From Selaginella tamariscina (Eukaryota > Streptophyta > Lycopodiopsida > Selaginellales > Selaginellaceae), in assembly GCA_003024785.1 (NCBI GenBank), contig PUQB01000151.1:62001-126000 (forward strand): a stretch of 64,000 nt of DNA. The letters are read 5' to 3'. Positions within the stretch are counted from its first letter, which is position 1; every line of letters starts with the position of its first letter. The position numbers and the translations under genes were made by a program. Below the pieces are notes generated by a model. That model saw nothing but the letters and a program-made list of their open reading frames with translations. It had not been told where the DNA came from and searched no databases. This document shows, in pieces, positions 1 through 12,462 of the stretch.

Positions 1-39
1 TGGTCACTGCTCCACGGGGCGAATAACTAACTGATCTCT

Positions 40-460
40 ACATTGTACATGTACATAGTAACACGCACACACGTACACTTGTCTTATTGTGTGAGGATAC
101 ATCTTACATATGGCTTTAGTAGTGTAAAATATCTTTCCCCCCTAGTAAACTCACTGTCCTTATCAACCATATTGATATGAAGTGCATCATAACCATTCTT
201 TTCTTGATTGCACTTAGGATGCGTGGCAAAGGGGACTCAAAATCCTGCAGAATCAACGTGTAGCGGGTCTTCACTGTTTCATTTCCCGATATTACCCATT
301 CTGTCCTGAATGGTCCCGTCCTCCATTGCGTACCTTGGCCTGAACCCTTCAGCTCTTTTCTGTATAATAAATCAGAGACTCAACACTCACTTTGTCGTAA
401 AAAAGATGCCAAAGCATTTCTCAGTATCTGCTTATATGCTGGTATATTCTAAGTAGTCCA
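40..460. repeat. Dispersed repeat, copy 1
   Basis: About 400 bp that is clearly related to 8305-8820. Shared blocks include the stretches around TAGTAAACTCAC, CTTATCAACCATA, GGATGCGTGGCAA, AATCAACGTG and AAATCAGAGACTC, in the same order and orientation. No coding potential is visible. It probably belongs to an unidentified transposable element. The 455-540 part, with ATGAATTGTGTGCG and CTCTACACACAC, also resembles 9250-9390. Confidence 0.7.
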
Positions 461-682
461 TGAATTGTGTGCGTGTGTGCGAGGGACTCTCTTTCTCTAC
501 ACACACGTACCACCGTTAAGTAGATTGTGGTGTGTGAGAAGATGGGTATTATACCACACTTTAAGAGATCCTTGTGTGTGTGCGCTTGATCCGGATTCAT
601 CATATAGAGCGCCTCCGATTCCCTGGATCCGACTACTCTCTCAAACTTCGCCCTCATTACAAAAGCTCTCCCTCAAGCTCCT

Positions 683-855
683 TGTCAGCAATTATCCTTG
701 ACAACCTGGATCCGACATGGGAGATCTCAAGAGACAAGAGTGCAAGGGTCACAACCTTTCATATTCATCTTGCTCATTGTAAAAATTCACGTTCACCTAT
801 TCACACTTTGTTCAATAGATTACAGAGTCATTTTTTCTTTCTTTCTTTCTCAACA
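683..855 (+). repeat. 5' LTR of the copia element
   Basis: Starts TGTCAGCA and ends CAACA just before the primer-binding site. It aligns with 5529-5660 through TATCCTTGACA, TGGATCCGACATGG, CACAACCTTTCATAT and CACACTTTGTTCAATAGA. The start is well set by that alignment; the end is set by the primer-binding site. Confidence 0.75.
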
Positions 856-870
856 TGGTATCGCAGCAGG
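856..870 (+). other. Probable primer-binding site (tRNA-iMet type)
   Basis: TGGTATCGCAGCAGG lies directly after the 5' LTR and resembles the usual plant copia site TGGTATCAGAGC, with two mismatches in the first twelve bases. Confidence 0.65.
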
Positions 871-957
871 TTCCTTGTTTCTGCAGTCTAGATCTCTCAT
901 TTCTCTTGACGACAGCGGCAGCGAGTGCAGCCCGGAGAGGGGTCAAGCGGCCTTGAC

Positions 958-2000
958 AAGTTTTTGAGAAGTTTACTGGCACCAATTATCGTACATTGTG
1001 CGTGAAGGTGCAGTTGCTTCTCATGCGAGAAGGCACCTGGAATGTGGTCAACGGTTCAAAGCCAAAGCCAACGATTGCAGCATGAGACCTGAAGGATTGA
1101 AAGGCCTTGACCACAACATTCACTTGCTCACCTCCCAGGAGAATTGAGAGTATCTGGGCACAGCCTTTGGGAAGGTTAGCAAGACCAATGTGCTGTTCTT
1201 TAAACAACAATTCTTCGACCTCAAGATGGAGGCGACTGAACATATAGTCGAGTTTGTATCCATGCTCAAAGGCCTGGTTGTCCAACTTGCTCAAGGAGGA
1301 GTTCAAGTGGACAAAGGAGACCAAAAAGCAGTTCTCCTTAATGGCTTAACACCTGATTTCCATTAAGTGGTGACAAACATTGAGCAATCTTTCAGTACAG
1401 GGACTGTGAGATGATTTCTTCTCTTCTTGAGGAGGAGTGCAAGTGGATGCAGCGGGAAGATGTTATATCCTCTGCTGGTAGGCGTAACTAGCAACCTTAG
1501 CAATGCATAACCAAGGACAGAGTGCTCCGGTGACAGCCATAGGATTTGGCATTGGGAAGCTGAGAAGAAGACTTGCTATTGATGCAACGCATTTCGCAAA
1601 AGATTGCTTGAGCTTCTCGACCTTTTGAGCGCAATCGCTCCATTCTTTGTATCTTTGACAACAGCAATAACAACAGTGGAAGGGGTTGTAAAAAAGAGTC
1701 GATGGCCAATCTCTTTATGGTGCGGACTCTTGATGGACCGCTTTATTTGGCTTGACTCTGGAGCGATGTTACATATGTGTCCCTACAAAGAGTTGTTCCA
1801 GGAATTGAAGATGTTACATGAGAGTGTGAGAGTGGGCATTGCTGATGACATTGTTCATTTTGCTCTCGAAGTGGGTTCTATGTTTGTGCAATTGTATGGG
1901 GAGGTCAAGCTCTTGTCTAATGTCTATTATGTTTCTGGACTTACTCAATCTTTGCTCTCCATTAGTAGCATTGTTGATGCTGGATTTTATGACACTTGCA
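958..2000 (+). pseudogene. copia gag and protease remnant
   Basis: Translating from about 960 gives the typical copia Gag opening (FEKFTGTNYR) followed by the UBN2-like region. Several frameshifts follow. From 1738 the protease is recognisable by the WLDSGA motif and then HMCPYKELF, and it runs to SISSIVDAGF before the reading frame is lost at an AT-rich insertion. Both parts are inactivated. Confidence 0.8.
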
Positions 2001-2009
2001 AAACACAGC

Positions 2010-2275
2010 CCCTCTTAGGACATGTATAAAAAATAAAAGAAAATTCACATTTACCTAATTCCTAGGGGTTTCTTACCTGTAACGTACACTAAAACTCCGT
2101 TCATAAATGCATTTAAATAAAAAAAATATATTAATTTAGAAATGCATTAACCCTAAAGAGTCTTACGTCTAGTTTTCAATAAGGATTTAGTTTTTTTTTT
2201 TTTAATTTATCTCATTAAATTTTCTCCATATCATAACATTCGGTATGTTAAATCTTCCTAATTAACATTGGAACG
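2010..2275. other. AT-rich insertion inside the copia protease/integrase junction
   Basis: The protease reading frame stops near 2000. Recognisable GAG-pre-integrase sequence (FYLLFGSSTNVV, in one frame) resumes only near 2285. The intervening ~265 bp is non-coding and A/T-rich, with T12 and A8 runs. I could not find clear terminal repeats, so its identity is unknown. Confidence 0.5.
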
Positions 2276-2407
2276 AAGAAGGGGCAAACTAGATTTTATT
2301 TGCTTTTTGGCTCCTCTACAAATGTGGTTACCAGCACTCGTGTGGACTTGTATAAGCTGGATGGTGAGATCCTTGCTCTTGTTCATGAAGCTACAAAAGT
2401 TTTAACC

Positions 2408-2938
2408 ATAGTTACCACCGACCTAAGTCGGTGGTTTTTTAAAACTTTTCCGACCTAGGTCGTGACCTAGGTCGGAATTGTTTGAAAATTAAAAAATGCC
2501 CTAAAAAAAGCCCTAAAGAAATCAACGGAGCAAGGAAAAATTAGCAATTTGAACAGGATTTAGGGACTTTTGTGCATTCAAACCATCATGAAAGATGATT
2601 GGGCATGGGAATATGTAAAAAAAGTAAGGCAATTTGCCAAAGGTAAAGGTGTATCTAGATGGACATGTAATTTTTGTGGAAATGAGTATGGAGGAGGGCC
2701 ACAAAGGATCAAAGCGCACCTTGAAGGAGTTCCTGGCTATAGTATTGATTGTTTTTTATTTTTTTATGATGTAAGTTAATTTTTTTTGTATTTAGAATTA
2801 TGTTAATTTATTTTCTTTTACATTTCTTTATCTTTTATCTTTTGAAACCTCCAACCTAGGTCGGGAATTTTTTTAAACTGTCGCAACCTAGGTCGGCTAG
2901 GTCAGGTTTGTAGGTCGGAAAAGTTTGCGGTAACTATG
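2408..2938 (+). mobile_element. hAT-type DNA transposon, non-autonomous, nested in copia
   Basis: Perfect 10-bp terminal inverted repeats CATAGTTACC / GGTAACTATG bound the element. The flanking 8 bp are TTTTTAAC and GTTTTAAC, a 7/8 match as expected for a hAT target duplication, and the copia reading (LVHEATKVLT, then ALTRIDAMLW) continues across the insertion. Several copies of CCTAGGTCG in both orientations sit just inside each end, as is common for hAT transposase-binding sites. Inside is one BED zinc-finger exon but no catalytic domain. Confidence 0.8.
2579..2770 (+). pseudogene. BED zinc-finger exon of a hAT transposase
   Basis: The translation contains VSRWTCNFCGNEYGGG followed by RIKAHLEGVPG, the CX2C and H part of a BED-type zinc finger that begins many hAT transposases. 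It is followed by a donor-like GTAAGT at 2770 and then by the element's right end, so the rest of the transposase has been deleted. Confidence 0.75.
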
Positions 2939-2946
2939 GTTTTAAC

Positions 2947-3640
2947 TGCATTAACAAGGATAGATGCCATGTTATGGATGTGGCACAATCGGCTAGGCCA
3001 TGCATCAGGCTATTCAACGATTGATCAAGGAGCAGCTAGCCACTGGAGTTCATGTGCCATTATTAAGTACTTCTCTGCTTTTTTGTGAAGCTTGTGTCAT
3101 CGGCACGCCCTTTCCAGCTGGAGCAAGCCACCGTGCCACATAGATATTAGAGCTAATACACTGAGATATCTGTGGTCCCGTGTAGACTATGACTTCATAC
3201 AAGAAACGTTTTATGCTGATTTTTATTGACAATTTCTCAAGATACGTGGTGGTCAAGCTACTCGCCTAAAAGTCTAAAGTACTTCAACATTTCAAAGTTT
3301 ATCACATACAATAGAGACATAGACACGACGGCGTCTTCAAGCTATTCCATCTGATAATGGAGGAGAATACCCATCAAGTTTGAGAGGTGTTGTATTGAAG
3401 CCGGCATAGTTCAGTTCACTGCATTGCTGAGTGAATGAACAAGACACTTGTTGGCATGTTGCAGTTTGCTGGAATGCCAAACAGTTTTTGGGGTCATGTT
3501 GTTTTAACAGCGGCGTATTTATGCAATAGACTCCCTACATCTCTCGACTCCTGGGAAGCATGGACAAAACATCTGCCTTCTCTTTCTCATCTATGCACCT
3601 TCAGCTGTGTGGCCTATGCTTGGGTTCCTGAAGATGACTA
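2947..3640 (+). pseudogene. copia integrase remnant
   Basis: Begins with the GAG-pre-integrase stretch MWHNRLGHASG after the hAT insertion. It continues into the integrase core region, seen in pieces such as LIFIDNFSRYVVVK and SDNGGEYPS, across at least four frame changes. The last readable part is AAYLCNRLPTSL with the downstream CVAYAWVPEDD. Inactive. Confidence 0.8.
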
Positions 3641-4202
3641 GAAGAAGTTTACTCTAAAAAGTGAAAGCATATAAGCTCTATCATCTGCACAATAAGACTC
3701 TTACCCTTAGCAGAGATGTCATCTTCAACAAAGGAGAAGTTTATGGTGGCTGCTCACAAGGTTCCAGTCTCAATTGCATTTCCCGAGTAGCTGACTTTGA
3801 CACTTTGGACAACTAATGTGATAATAAATTTGAAGGCCTTTCTTCATATGGGGGAGTTCCTCCCATCTCCTACTCCCAACGTCACTCAATCTTTCTTCTT
3901 CTTCTGCTACTTCAAGTCATTCTGCAGATCCCTTGAATGGGCAATTGTCTGTGGACATTTTTCTAATTGCTCTTGAGCAAGTGGGAGTTCTTCTTCTATA
4001 AGATGTTGCTCCTCCAACTCACCTCCTCATGCAGATCTTGTGGAGGATACTCGTGTTCCACCTCAACAAGAACCTCCACCATATGCAAGTGTCACTCAGA
4101 GAGGTACACATCTTAAGTAGTTACAAACGGTTACAAGATCAGAGTTTCCTTTCATAGTAGGCGATTGAAGCTCGAGATTCAGTAGCTATTCAAAAGTTTC
4201 TT

Positions 4203-5490
4203 GGTCTTTTGGCGCGTAGCTCCAAATACGCATTCAATGAACATGCTACTGTGTCTGGGGCTCTCTTCGGACCTCACGCTACTGAGTGGAAGGAAGGGAT
4301 GGATTCAGAGTATGCTTCTCTTCTCAAGAACCAGATTTGGACATTATCTCCCCTACCAGTAGGACGTCAACACCAAATGGCTCTTCAAAGTGAAGTGGAC
4401 CGCAACTCATAAATGGAGTGCTTCAAAGCCCAGTTCGTTGCTTGTGGATTCTCCCAAGTCTCATGTATGGATTTTACTGAGACATTTTCCTTCCTGGTGC
4501 ATATTTCCTCCATCAGACTTTTATTGGTTGTGGCAATGAACATGAACCTTGAAGTTCGTCAAATGGACGTTCGAAATGGGCATTTGGATGAAGAAGTATT
4601 TATCTCTCAACTTGAAGGTTACGAGCAACCTGGCAAGGAACATCTCATTTGTAAGCTTAAGAAGGCATTATATGGTTTGAAGCAGTCCCAAAGGCCTGGT
4701 ACAATCGGATGGATTCTTTCCTTCTCTCAATCGGCTTCACCAGCGTGTATATCCTGGTGGCTAACAATATCAAATTTCTCAACCATGTGAAGCAATATCT
4801 TGAAGTAGAGTTCTAGATGTAGAACATGTCTCGATATTGAATCATATGGGACAGGTAGCTGGTGTGAAGCTTACTTAGGAAATGTCTCCCACAATAGATG
4901 AAGAGTTGGAGCGCATACCAACATGCAGTTGGCAGCCTAATTTATCTGACTGTGTGTACACGACGAGATAATTCAGTTGCAGTAGTAATTGTGAGCCAGT
5001 TCCTTGACAAACTAGGAGAGCAACACTAAAGTGTAGTCAAGAGGATCTTGAAGAGAACTCAAGACTACGCTCTAGTCTACGAGAGCTGTTCAGAGAAGTA
5101 TTTCCAGTTACTTGGTTTTTTATGTTCAGCAACTATCCTATTTCATGGAGGAGTAAACGCCAACCAATCATAACCTTGTCGAGTACAGAAGCTGAGTACA
5201 TCCAGCTTTTTCAACAGCACAAGAGGTGAGGCTTTTAGCATGAATGAACCTATTATAAGAGAAACCAACGCTCTTTATTCAGTCAGTGACAACAGGAGTG
5301 CCATTTCACTCGCCTCATCACCAAAATATCAAGTTCGTACAAGGCACATCGAAGTCCGTTTCATTTTATCAGAGATTAAATCAAGAATGGAGTCGTTGAG
5401 TTAGAGTATTGTCCAATTCATAGCATGGCAACTGATATTTCAACAAAGGCTTTATCTTACTATACCTTTGAGCAATATGTTGAAGAGTTT
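4203..5490 (+). pseudogene. copia reverse transcriptase and RNase H remnant
   Basis: From 4209 the RVT_2 start is visible (ATEWKEGMDSEYASL), then the next frame has FKAQFVACGFSQ, RQMDVRNGHLDEEVFI and CKLKKALYGLKQS. RNase H pieces follow near 5160-5200 (LSSTEAEYIQL) and near 5340 (TRHIEVRF). The catalytic region after KALYGLKQ is truncated, and stop codons interrupt throughout. Confidence 0.8.
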
Positions 5491-5528
5491 GCAAGTGAGG
5501 AAAGTTGTGGATCCCGGATGAGTGAGAG

Positions 5529-5660
5529 TGTCAGCAGTATATCCTTGACAGTTTGGATCCGACATGGAAGATCTAAAGAGACAATAAACAAGAGTCACAA
5601 CCTTTCATATCCATATTGCTCGTTAATTCACTTATTCACACTTTGTTCAATAGACTAGAG
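5529..5660 (+). repeat. 3' LTR of the copia element, 3' part lost
   Basis: Starts TGTCAGCA after a purine-rich GGATGAGTGAGAG, a plausible polypurine tract. It aligns with the 5' LTR as far as TTGTTCAATAGA and then diverges, so the last ~40 bp of the LTR are missing or unrelated. Confidence 0.75.
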
Positions 5661-7835
5661 AATGCTTAACTATGCCTAGCTTAATTATTTAATAAATCTT
5701 AATTTTATTATTTATCTTTAATCTGAATTTATGACCGTTGTTATATTAACCTGTCGTGATTATGCATAACCCATGCCTAAAATAAGAAGTCAGTAGCCAC
5801 GTATTGTTAATGACAATTCGTACACAATAAATTTAGTATATACCATTCCTATGTTATGTTACGAGGTTCCTTCTGCAAAGCCAATTTGGAGATGAGTTAT
5901 TCACGGACAGGTGTGGAACTCAATTTAACCAATAATGAACATTCATGTGTACAGAGTAACACACGCGAGCGCACATGGCCACACACACGAGTAGACTTGT
6001 CTTATTGTGGTTAAAAGTGGTCACATGCTCGATTTCTTATTTGTGTTCCAAATGTCGCGGAAAATTTCCACCAGCTGGGAAACAAATAAGTAAATATCAG
6101 TTTGATGGATTTAGTGAAAGAGAAAAATGTAGAATGAATTAAAAAGCGAATGACCATCAGCATAGCGGAAAAATTAAATAGAAAGCAATGGCAAATAAAT
6201 CTTTAGTATCTGAAGAGGAATTTCCATGCGGAATAGCTAGAAAAAAAAAAATGAAAACAAGATTTTGAGCAATACGGAATAACTTTGAAAAACGTAAAAT
6301 AGAGCAGGATTCTGACTCGAAAAACACAATCACGAAAAAGAGTTATTTTCTCCCCGGAAATCGTTACTAGGGTTTGAAGAACAATGCAATACTGTTCGAG
6401 CTCATGCAAAACGATGCAAGACAGATCTGAACCAGAAAATGCACACGGAAAGCGCACACGAAACACAGATTTCTCACCCTCGCCCCGAATCGAGCGCATG
6501 AATACTGTCCACTTCCCCGGGATGTAGACGAGGTCAGGGTTAAACTTCTTAAACTTTCAAAATCAGCTTTAATAATAGATGTGCCTAAATGTTTTAAACA
6601 TTTATAATGAAACTAAATGAAGGTGTATACTCAGTATACACGTACATACAGATATTACAGACATCTTTATTTTCAATAACACAGCATATACGTAAAGCTA
6701 CTTAAGATGTATTGAGTACTGCCACTGTTAGGAGGTTTGTTACACACTATAACACAAATGCATATATACCTAAAATGTATGAGAATATTCATAGGGTGAA
6801 GCAACATGTTATTAGACATGCAGACATGCTTATACATACGGCATTTAACATTTAGACGTCCTTCCAGGAATTTTTACGCACGTAAGGTTTCGAATTGTAT
6901 ACGATTTCTCAAACTTTTATAAGCTTTAATTTATCATTTTGATTTTTTCATTTTATATTTACAATTTAAATAATAAATATGAAAGACTCAGACTTTGTAT
7001 TAATCTGTAGTATTTATTACACCTATAAGCTTTTTAATTCGTCTGTTATTCTGCATAAAGCTTAGTTTATTTTTTTTCCCACATACTATTACGGATGGAC
7101 AAAGACAACAACGCATAACGATTTTTAATTTTATTTATTTAAATAACTAGATTTTTTCAGAGACTCGTTAATGTAATTATCCAAGGGAATACATACACCT
7201 GATTATGTAATAATAAGCTTCGACACCGTTATGTTGAAGGAACTCTTTGCAGATACGTTAACATTCCGTAAGTGTAAAGACATATTTTTGAATAAAGGTC
7301 GATAGTTTGTGAAAGTGCAACCACCTTTCAAAAATGTATTACGTTTTTTTATAAATTTATAATAAAACACACAAGTTCTACTGATGGATGGGAAATCTTA
7401 AAAAATCTTATGAAGAATACTTTTCCACACGAAGTGACGAAGCTACTTTAACAAAAAATGCAATTGAAACTTGAAATTACAAGAAAGACAAATAGTAGAG
7501 CCCGAATGATTGGATAGATAATCCATATACATAATATGTATGTATGTGTATATATATATAAACACACACTCTTTATAATACACATAAGATTATTGGTTTT
7601 ACACGGTTATATTTTATGGTGGCTACTAAAGTTAAAGGGAACATATAGCTCTTTACCGTTTAGAATATCCGAAATAATACCATGCAATAAATGAAAGATT
7701 ACAAGGTTCAACCCGTTGATCTTGGAAGTGGACGTCGAATAACAAAACAAACTATTTAAGACTGGCATACCATTATTTCAAATAAGCAACACAACACATG
7801 TTTATGTACGAATATGTTAGCTTCACACACACATA

Positions 7836-7869
<34 letters not shown>

Positions 7870-8304
7870 AGCAAAGCGGAATTTTCAAAATATCACGGCC
7901 GACAATGTGATAAATAGAGCATGTTTAATAAGTATTAATTAAGAAGACCTAAAAACATGTGATGGAGAATTTATATTCGAATTACTAACAACAAACAACT
8001 AGTATCTAATAAATAAAATGTGATGAATTCAATTATTATAATATCGTGTATATTATTATTATATATGCATATAGTATGTGTCTTATAAGCTCTAAAATAC
8101 ATATATCTCATAAAGTAAAAGAATATTCTGAAAAACATGATGGTTCTAGTTTGATTTAGTATAATTTAAATTTTTAAGCTACCTGAGCGACAAAGATTTC
8201 TAATATTATATTGCTTCCCAGGGAAACACAAGACCTTCAGCAGACAACGTGTGAATTATTCACTATTAAATAAAGTTGGACATAAGTGAACATTTGTGGA
8301 ACAC
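5661..8304. other. AT-rich intergenic DNA
   Basis: No coding region or RNA gene is recognisable. It contains a stretch at 5935-6010 that resembles the start of the dispersed repeat (TGTACAGAGTAACACACGCG), a (GT)n run at 7839-7866, and many short A/T tracts. Confidence 0.6.
7839..7866. repeat. (GT)n microsatellite
   Basis: Uninterrupted GT dinucleotides after a short ACACAC run; the combination can form a hairpin. Confidence 0.9.
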
Positions 8305-8820
8305 AAATACATTCACATGTACAGAGTAACACATACGCGTGCACACGCACACATTCTTTTAGTGGTTGAAAGTGAGTTTAGACAATGATTCTGCAGCCAG
8401 GATACAATTCAAGACCTCCTCTGGACTAGTAAACTCACGGTCCTTATCAACCATAGTATATCACAGCCATTGGTGCTCTTGATTGCACTCAGGATGCGTG
8501 GCAAGGGACTTAAAATCCCGCAGAATCAACGTGATGCGGATCTTCGTTATTTCATTTCCTGAGAATCTCTCATCCGGTTCTTGAATGGTCCCGTCATCCG
8601 TACCTGGCCTGAACCCTTGCAGCTCTTTTCTATATACTAAATCAGAGACTCCTCACACACACAGTACTTACCCAGACACTTGATGGATTTCAGATTTCCC
8701 CGGCGGTATGGTTCGCGGATAGGACCTCAGCTTGATCAATCTGAAGAGAATCGCTGTGCCAAAGCATATTCATAGTATCTTTTCATATTCTGGTATATTA
8801 CAACGTACGATTCACACATA
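8305..8820. repeat. Dispersed repeat, copy 2
   Basis: Same orientation as 40-460 and sharing the same ordered blocks. It has about 90 bp of extra sequence near 8660-8750 that copy 1 lacks. No coding potential. Confidence 0.7.
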
Positions 8821-10007
8821 CAGTTTTAGCGTATTCTAGTGTATATCCACATGTGCTTCTCATACTCACATCTGAAGTATCCTGAACGCTTTACATTTCT
8901 TACTATGGGAATCCCAAAATGACCAAGGTGACTATACAACTTGGGAATGTGCAACTTATCTGGTAATCATTCTTGTGCTGTTTGTGGTCGTGAGCATGCA
9001 CGGGCGTGTGCGCGTGTGTGAGAGGGGGGGGGGGGGTTTAAGGGGCACATATAAGCCGTAAGCATTCAAGAAGTAAAAGAGGGCGACAATATTGGAGGAC
9101 CAGATGAGACAGAAAATGAACTAGAGAACATCAACAATATTTACCCGTGTGTATGTGTGTGTGATATCGATGTATGTATATGTGGTATATATATAACGAA
9201 TGAAGCTCACTACAAGCATCAAGGAGCTGTGAAGACGCTGATACCCCAACAAGTTCATGAGTTGTGTGCGCGTGCATGTATTATATCTTACATAGGTGTA
9301 TCCTTCCTAACACATTTTTGCCATTGTGGCCTTAGTTGTAACGAGGGGACTCTCTCTCTACACACACACCGTTAGTACATGAATTGGTTTTGTACTAACA
9401 TTTTACAAGCTTTTGACGTTGCCAAGGATAATTAATTTTTAATAAAGACAACTATATACATAACCTACATAACAATAACAAATGATTTATAAATAATAGT
9501 TCAACAAACACTTTTCATTACAGCCATAAAATTCCTTTTACATCAAAAGAAAAAATATATATATTAAAAAATGTTTTATGAGTTATTTTCTTAAAGATTT
9601 TTCAGTTAGTTCAAAATAAACTTAATTAAAGCTATGTTGCAATGTGTGTGTACAACTTAATTATTTAATAATTCTTAATATATTGTTATTCTTAATTTAA
9701 TAAGTTTATCTCAAGACGAACCCTTAATTAAGTCAGACCCTTAACTAATTTATTATCCATAACCGATGCCAAAGTAAGTTTAAGATTCGTTCATTCTACA
9801 CCATGTACTTTATGAAATCTTCATATCTGTTGTTCTTAATTTAGTTTTCAAACAAACCGTAATTAAAAACTCACCTTTGAACGTTAAGTATTTGGCCAAA
9901 CTTAGTTATATCGTTTATAACTATCTCTGCGAGTTATTTTGTGTGTGTGTGTGATCAATTGGTAGATATGCCAAAAATGTAAAAGATGCATAGTCAAATG
10001 TCATCAC
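8821..10007. other. Intergenic DNA upstream of the LRR gene
   Basis: Contains a G11-12 run near 9026-9037, several GT/CA runs, and a segment at 9250-9390 similar to 455-540. AT-rich from 9400 on. I see no gene. A GTGTGTGTGTGTG run lies ~65 bp upstream of the LRR start codon. Confidence 0.5.
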
Positions 10008-12462
10008 ATGCCAGACTTGAAAATTTATCCCTTGAAATGGAGACGTGTAAGCGTAAAACTCTTTGCTTTGATCATGTTAGCAATATCCATGCTGCTACTA
10101 GTCCAATTTCTCTTAGTCTTAATCATCAAATCTGTTGCCATTGGCGATGATGGTCAAGCGCTGCTGGAATTCAAGACCAATCTGATCAATCCAAACGCTG
10201 TCCTGAATGATTGGGTATCAGAAGTTAACTTCTGCTCTTGGACTGGTATTTCTTGCAAGAATGACCGACTGGTCTCATTAATCCTGTTCAACAAGTCACT
10301 GCACGGCTCAATCTCACACGTACTGGGACGACTGGATTTCATGGTAGAGCTGAATCTGTCAAGTAATGGCCTCTCTGGTAACATTCCAGGTGAGATTGGG
10401 AATTGCAAGAGACTCCAACATTTGGATCTCAGCCAGAATTCACTCACAGGCGAAATCCCTGGTGAGATTTACAAGCTTCAGTCCCTACAGACTTTGCTCT
10501 TATCCAATAACATGCTTTCTGGAGCAATTCCGAACACAATTGGAAAATGTGAGGCCCTCCAGACAATGGATGTCTTCAGGAACAATATTTCCGGTCACAT
10601 CCCCTCTGAGATTGGAAATCTCAGATCTCTTCAGTTTCTTGGTCTCAGCAGGAACCTCCTCACCGGCGAGTTACCTCAGCAGATGATGAACTTGACTTCT
10701 CTCCAAGAACTCTACATTGGCTGGAATAGTTTTGCATATCTCACCGTTCCTGAGATTTTCTGTGAACTCACCAATCTCTCAACACTCTATATCAATGGGA
10801 ACAACTTTCAGGTAGCTTTAAGTTGTTCTTAATTAATCAAACAATGACTTGTTGCAGGGTGGTATTCCAAAATGCATATTCAAAATGTCTGCACTCACAT
10901 ATCTAGCAATTGGAGCTAACGATCTGAACGGCAGTGTTCCAGCGGAACTAGCTCAGTTGTCCGAGCTTAACTTTCTTAATCTCGGCACCAACTCTTTGTC
11001 TGGCCTTCTTCCTCTGGGTTTGTCAAGGCTTTCTAAGTTACGCGTTCTTTATCTGGACAACAACCAGTTTCGTGGTCCAGTTCCATTGTTTGTTCGGTCC
11101 CTTGGTAACTTAACAACACTGTGGTTGAGAAACAACCTGTTTGAAGGTCCTATACCTAGTTGGATAAACCAGTTAACCATGCTGAAGCAATTGAGTTTGG
11201 GAGGCAACAACCTCTCTGGAGAGATAGTGTCACTTGCAATGCATATCCATGCAAGACTTGTATTGAATGACAATCACTTAGAAGGGAGCATTCCCAATTG
11301 GCTTCAGTACTTAACAAACCTGTCAACTTGCATCTTGGGGGGAACAAGTTGGATGGTATCGTTCCCTCGTGGATAGGGAAACTGAAGAACTTGCAATATC
11401 TGAACCTCGGCAAGAATGGACAACTTGGTGGGGAGATCCCAGCGGAACTTGATCAACTTGGATTGCTTAAGAGATTGATCCTGTCTGGGAACAGCTTAAC
11501 CGGCAGACTTCCAGCAAGCTTAGGAAGTCTACGTTTACTGCAAGTTCTTTCGTTCTCTGACAATGGTATGTCCGGTGAACTGCCTGCATCACTCGGTAAC
11601 TGCACAGAGCTACTGCTTCTAGATTGCAGCTCAAACAAACTTAGTGGAGAGTTACCTGTGGAGCTAGCAGCCTTACAAAACTCAAAGTTCTCAATGTGCG
11701 GGCCAACTTCTTCCAAGGTGAAATCCCAGTGTGGATCAACAACCTCACCAAATTGCAAATCCTTGACTTCTCTAGGAACCTCATGTCAGGCCCCATCCCG
11801 GGCTTCATAGCGAACATGAAAGGCTTCACTACCAATGCAGGGGCACTCGAATACTCTTCCTTCCCAACATTATACGAAGAAGTGGAGATTGTAACTAAGG
11901 AGAGGACTGTACAACTGAAGTATGTCTTTCAAGCAACTGTAGTGTTGGATCTTTCTGACAACAATTTCCAAGGTGAAATACCGCTAGAGCTCGGCAAGTC
12001 CCTCCTTGGCTTGTATGCACTCAATCTTTCGCATAATGCTCTTTCTGGTCGTATCCCACAGACACTGGGCATGCTTTCCTCGCTTGAATCACTCGATCTC
12101 TCGCGTTTAAGTGGAAGCATTCCCACTGAGCTTACCAATCTAACAAAGTTGGGTTTACTGCAGCTCTCACACAACCAACTCACTGGTCGTTTCCAGTGGG
12201 ATTTCAGTTTAACACGTTTGAATCAAGCTCTTACTCTGACAACCTCGGACTCTGTGGATTCCCACTGGACACTAGTTGTGCGGTTGCAGTTGTGAACCCA
12301 GGTGTGGAAGATGGTAGAAACCACGATGTCCTTGGGTTCAGTTTCGCAGTAGGGTTTGTCGCTTTTATTTTAACTGGCGTCACGACCTTTCTCTGGGATT
12401 GGAACACCTGGCTATGTATTAAAATGCGTTCTCTGGGATTGAAACACCTGGCTATGTATTAA
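10008..12462 (+). CDS. LRR receptor-like protein (no kinase), with frameshifts
   Basis: Encodes a cell-surface leucine-rich-repeat protein of about 800 residues. The N-terminus has a hydrophobic signal/anchor (LIMLAISMLLLVQFLLVLII), then an LRR N-cap (ALLEFKTNLINP, SWTGISC), then more than twenty plant-type LRRs (LxxLxLxxNxLxGxIP). A juxtamembrane NLGLCGFPL block is followed by a transmembrane helix (GFSFAVGFVAFILTGVTTFL) and a short tail. There is no kinase domain, so it would signal through a partner kinase. The first exon ends at 10811; a 46-nt GT-AG intron (10812-10857) restores the repeat register exactly. Three apparent 1-nt deletions break the frame, near 11328, 11681 and 12191, and one repeat near 12110 is two residues short. 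A 40-bp tandem duplication (12390-12469) shifts the tail frame. Either a recent pseudogene or assembly errors. Confidence 0.8.

Larger units (their letters stand above)
683..5660 (+). mobile_element. Ty1/copia LTR retrotransposon, heavily decayed
   Basis: Order of recognisable domains is gag (about 960-1480), protease (1738-1995), GAG-pre-integrase and integrase (about 2337-2406, then 2947-3640), reverse transcriptase of the RVT_2 type (about 4203-4790) and RNase H (about 5080-5490). That order (integrase before RT) defines Ty1/copia. Short LTRs starting TGTCAGCA flank it. The internal part begins with a primer-binding site resembling the 3' end of initiator tRNA-Met. All domains are broken by frameshifts and stops, and two later insertions interrupt it (an AT-rich block near 2010-2275 and a hAT element at 2408-2938). 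It cannot be autonomous. Confidence 0.9.

Noticed and set aside
9157-9375. Possible 72-residue plus-strand gene
   Set aside because: Microsatellite-derived composition and partial overlap with a dispersed repeat; no recognisable protein.
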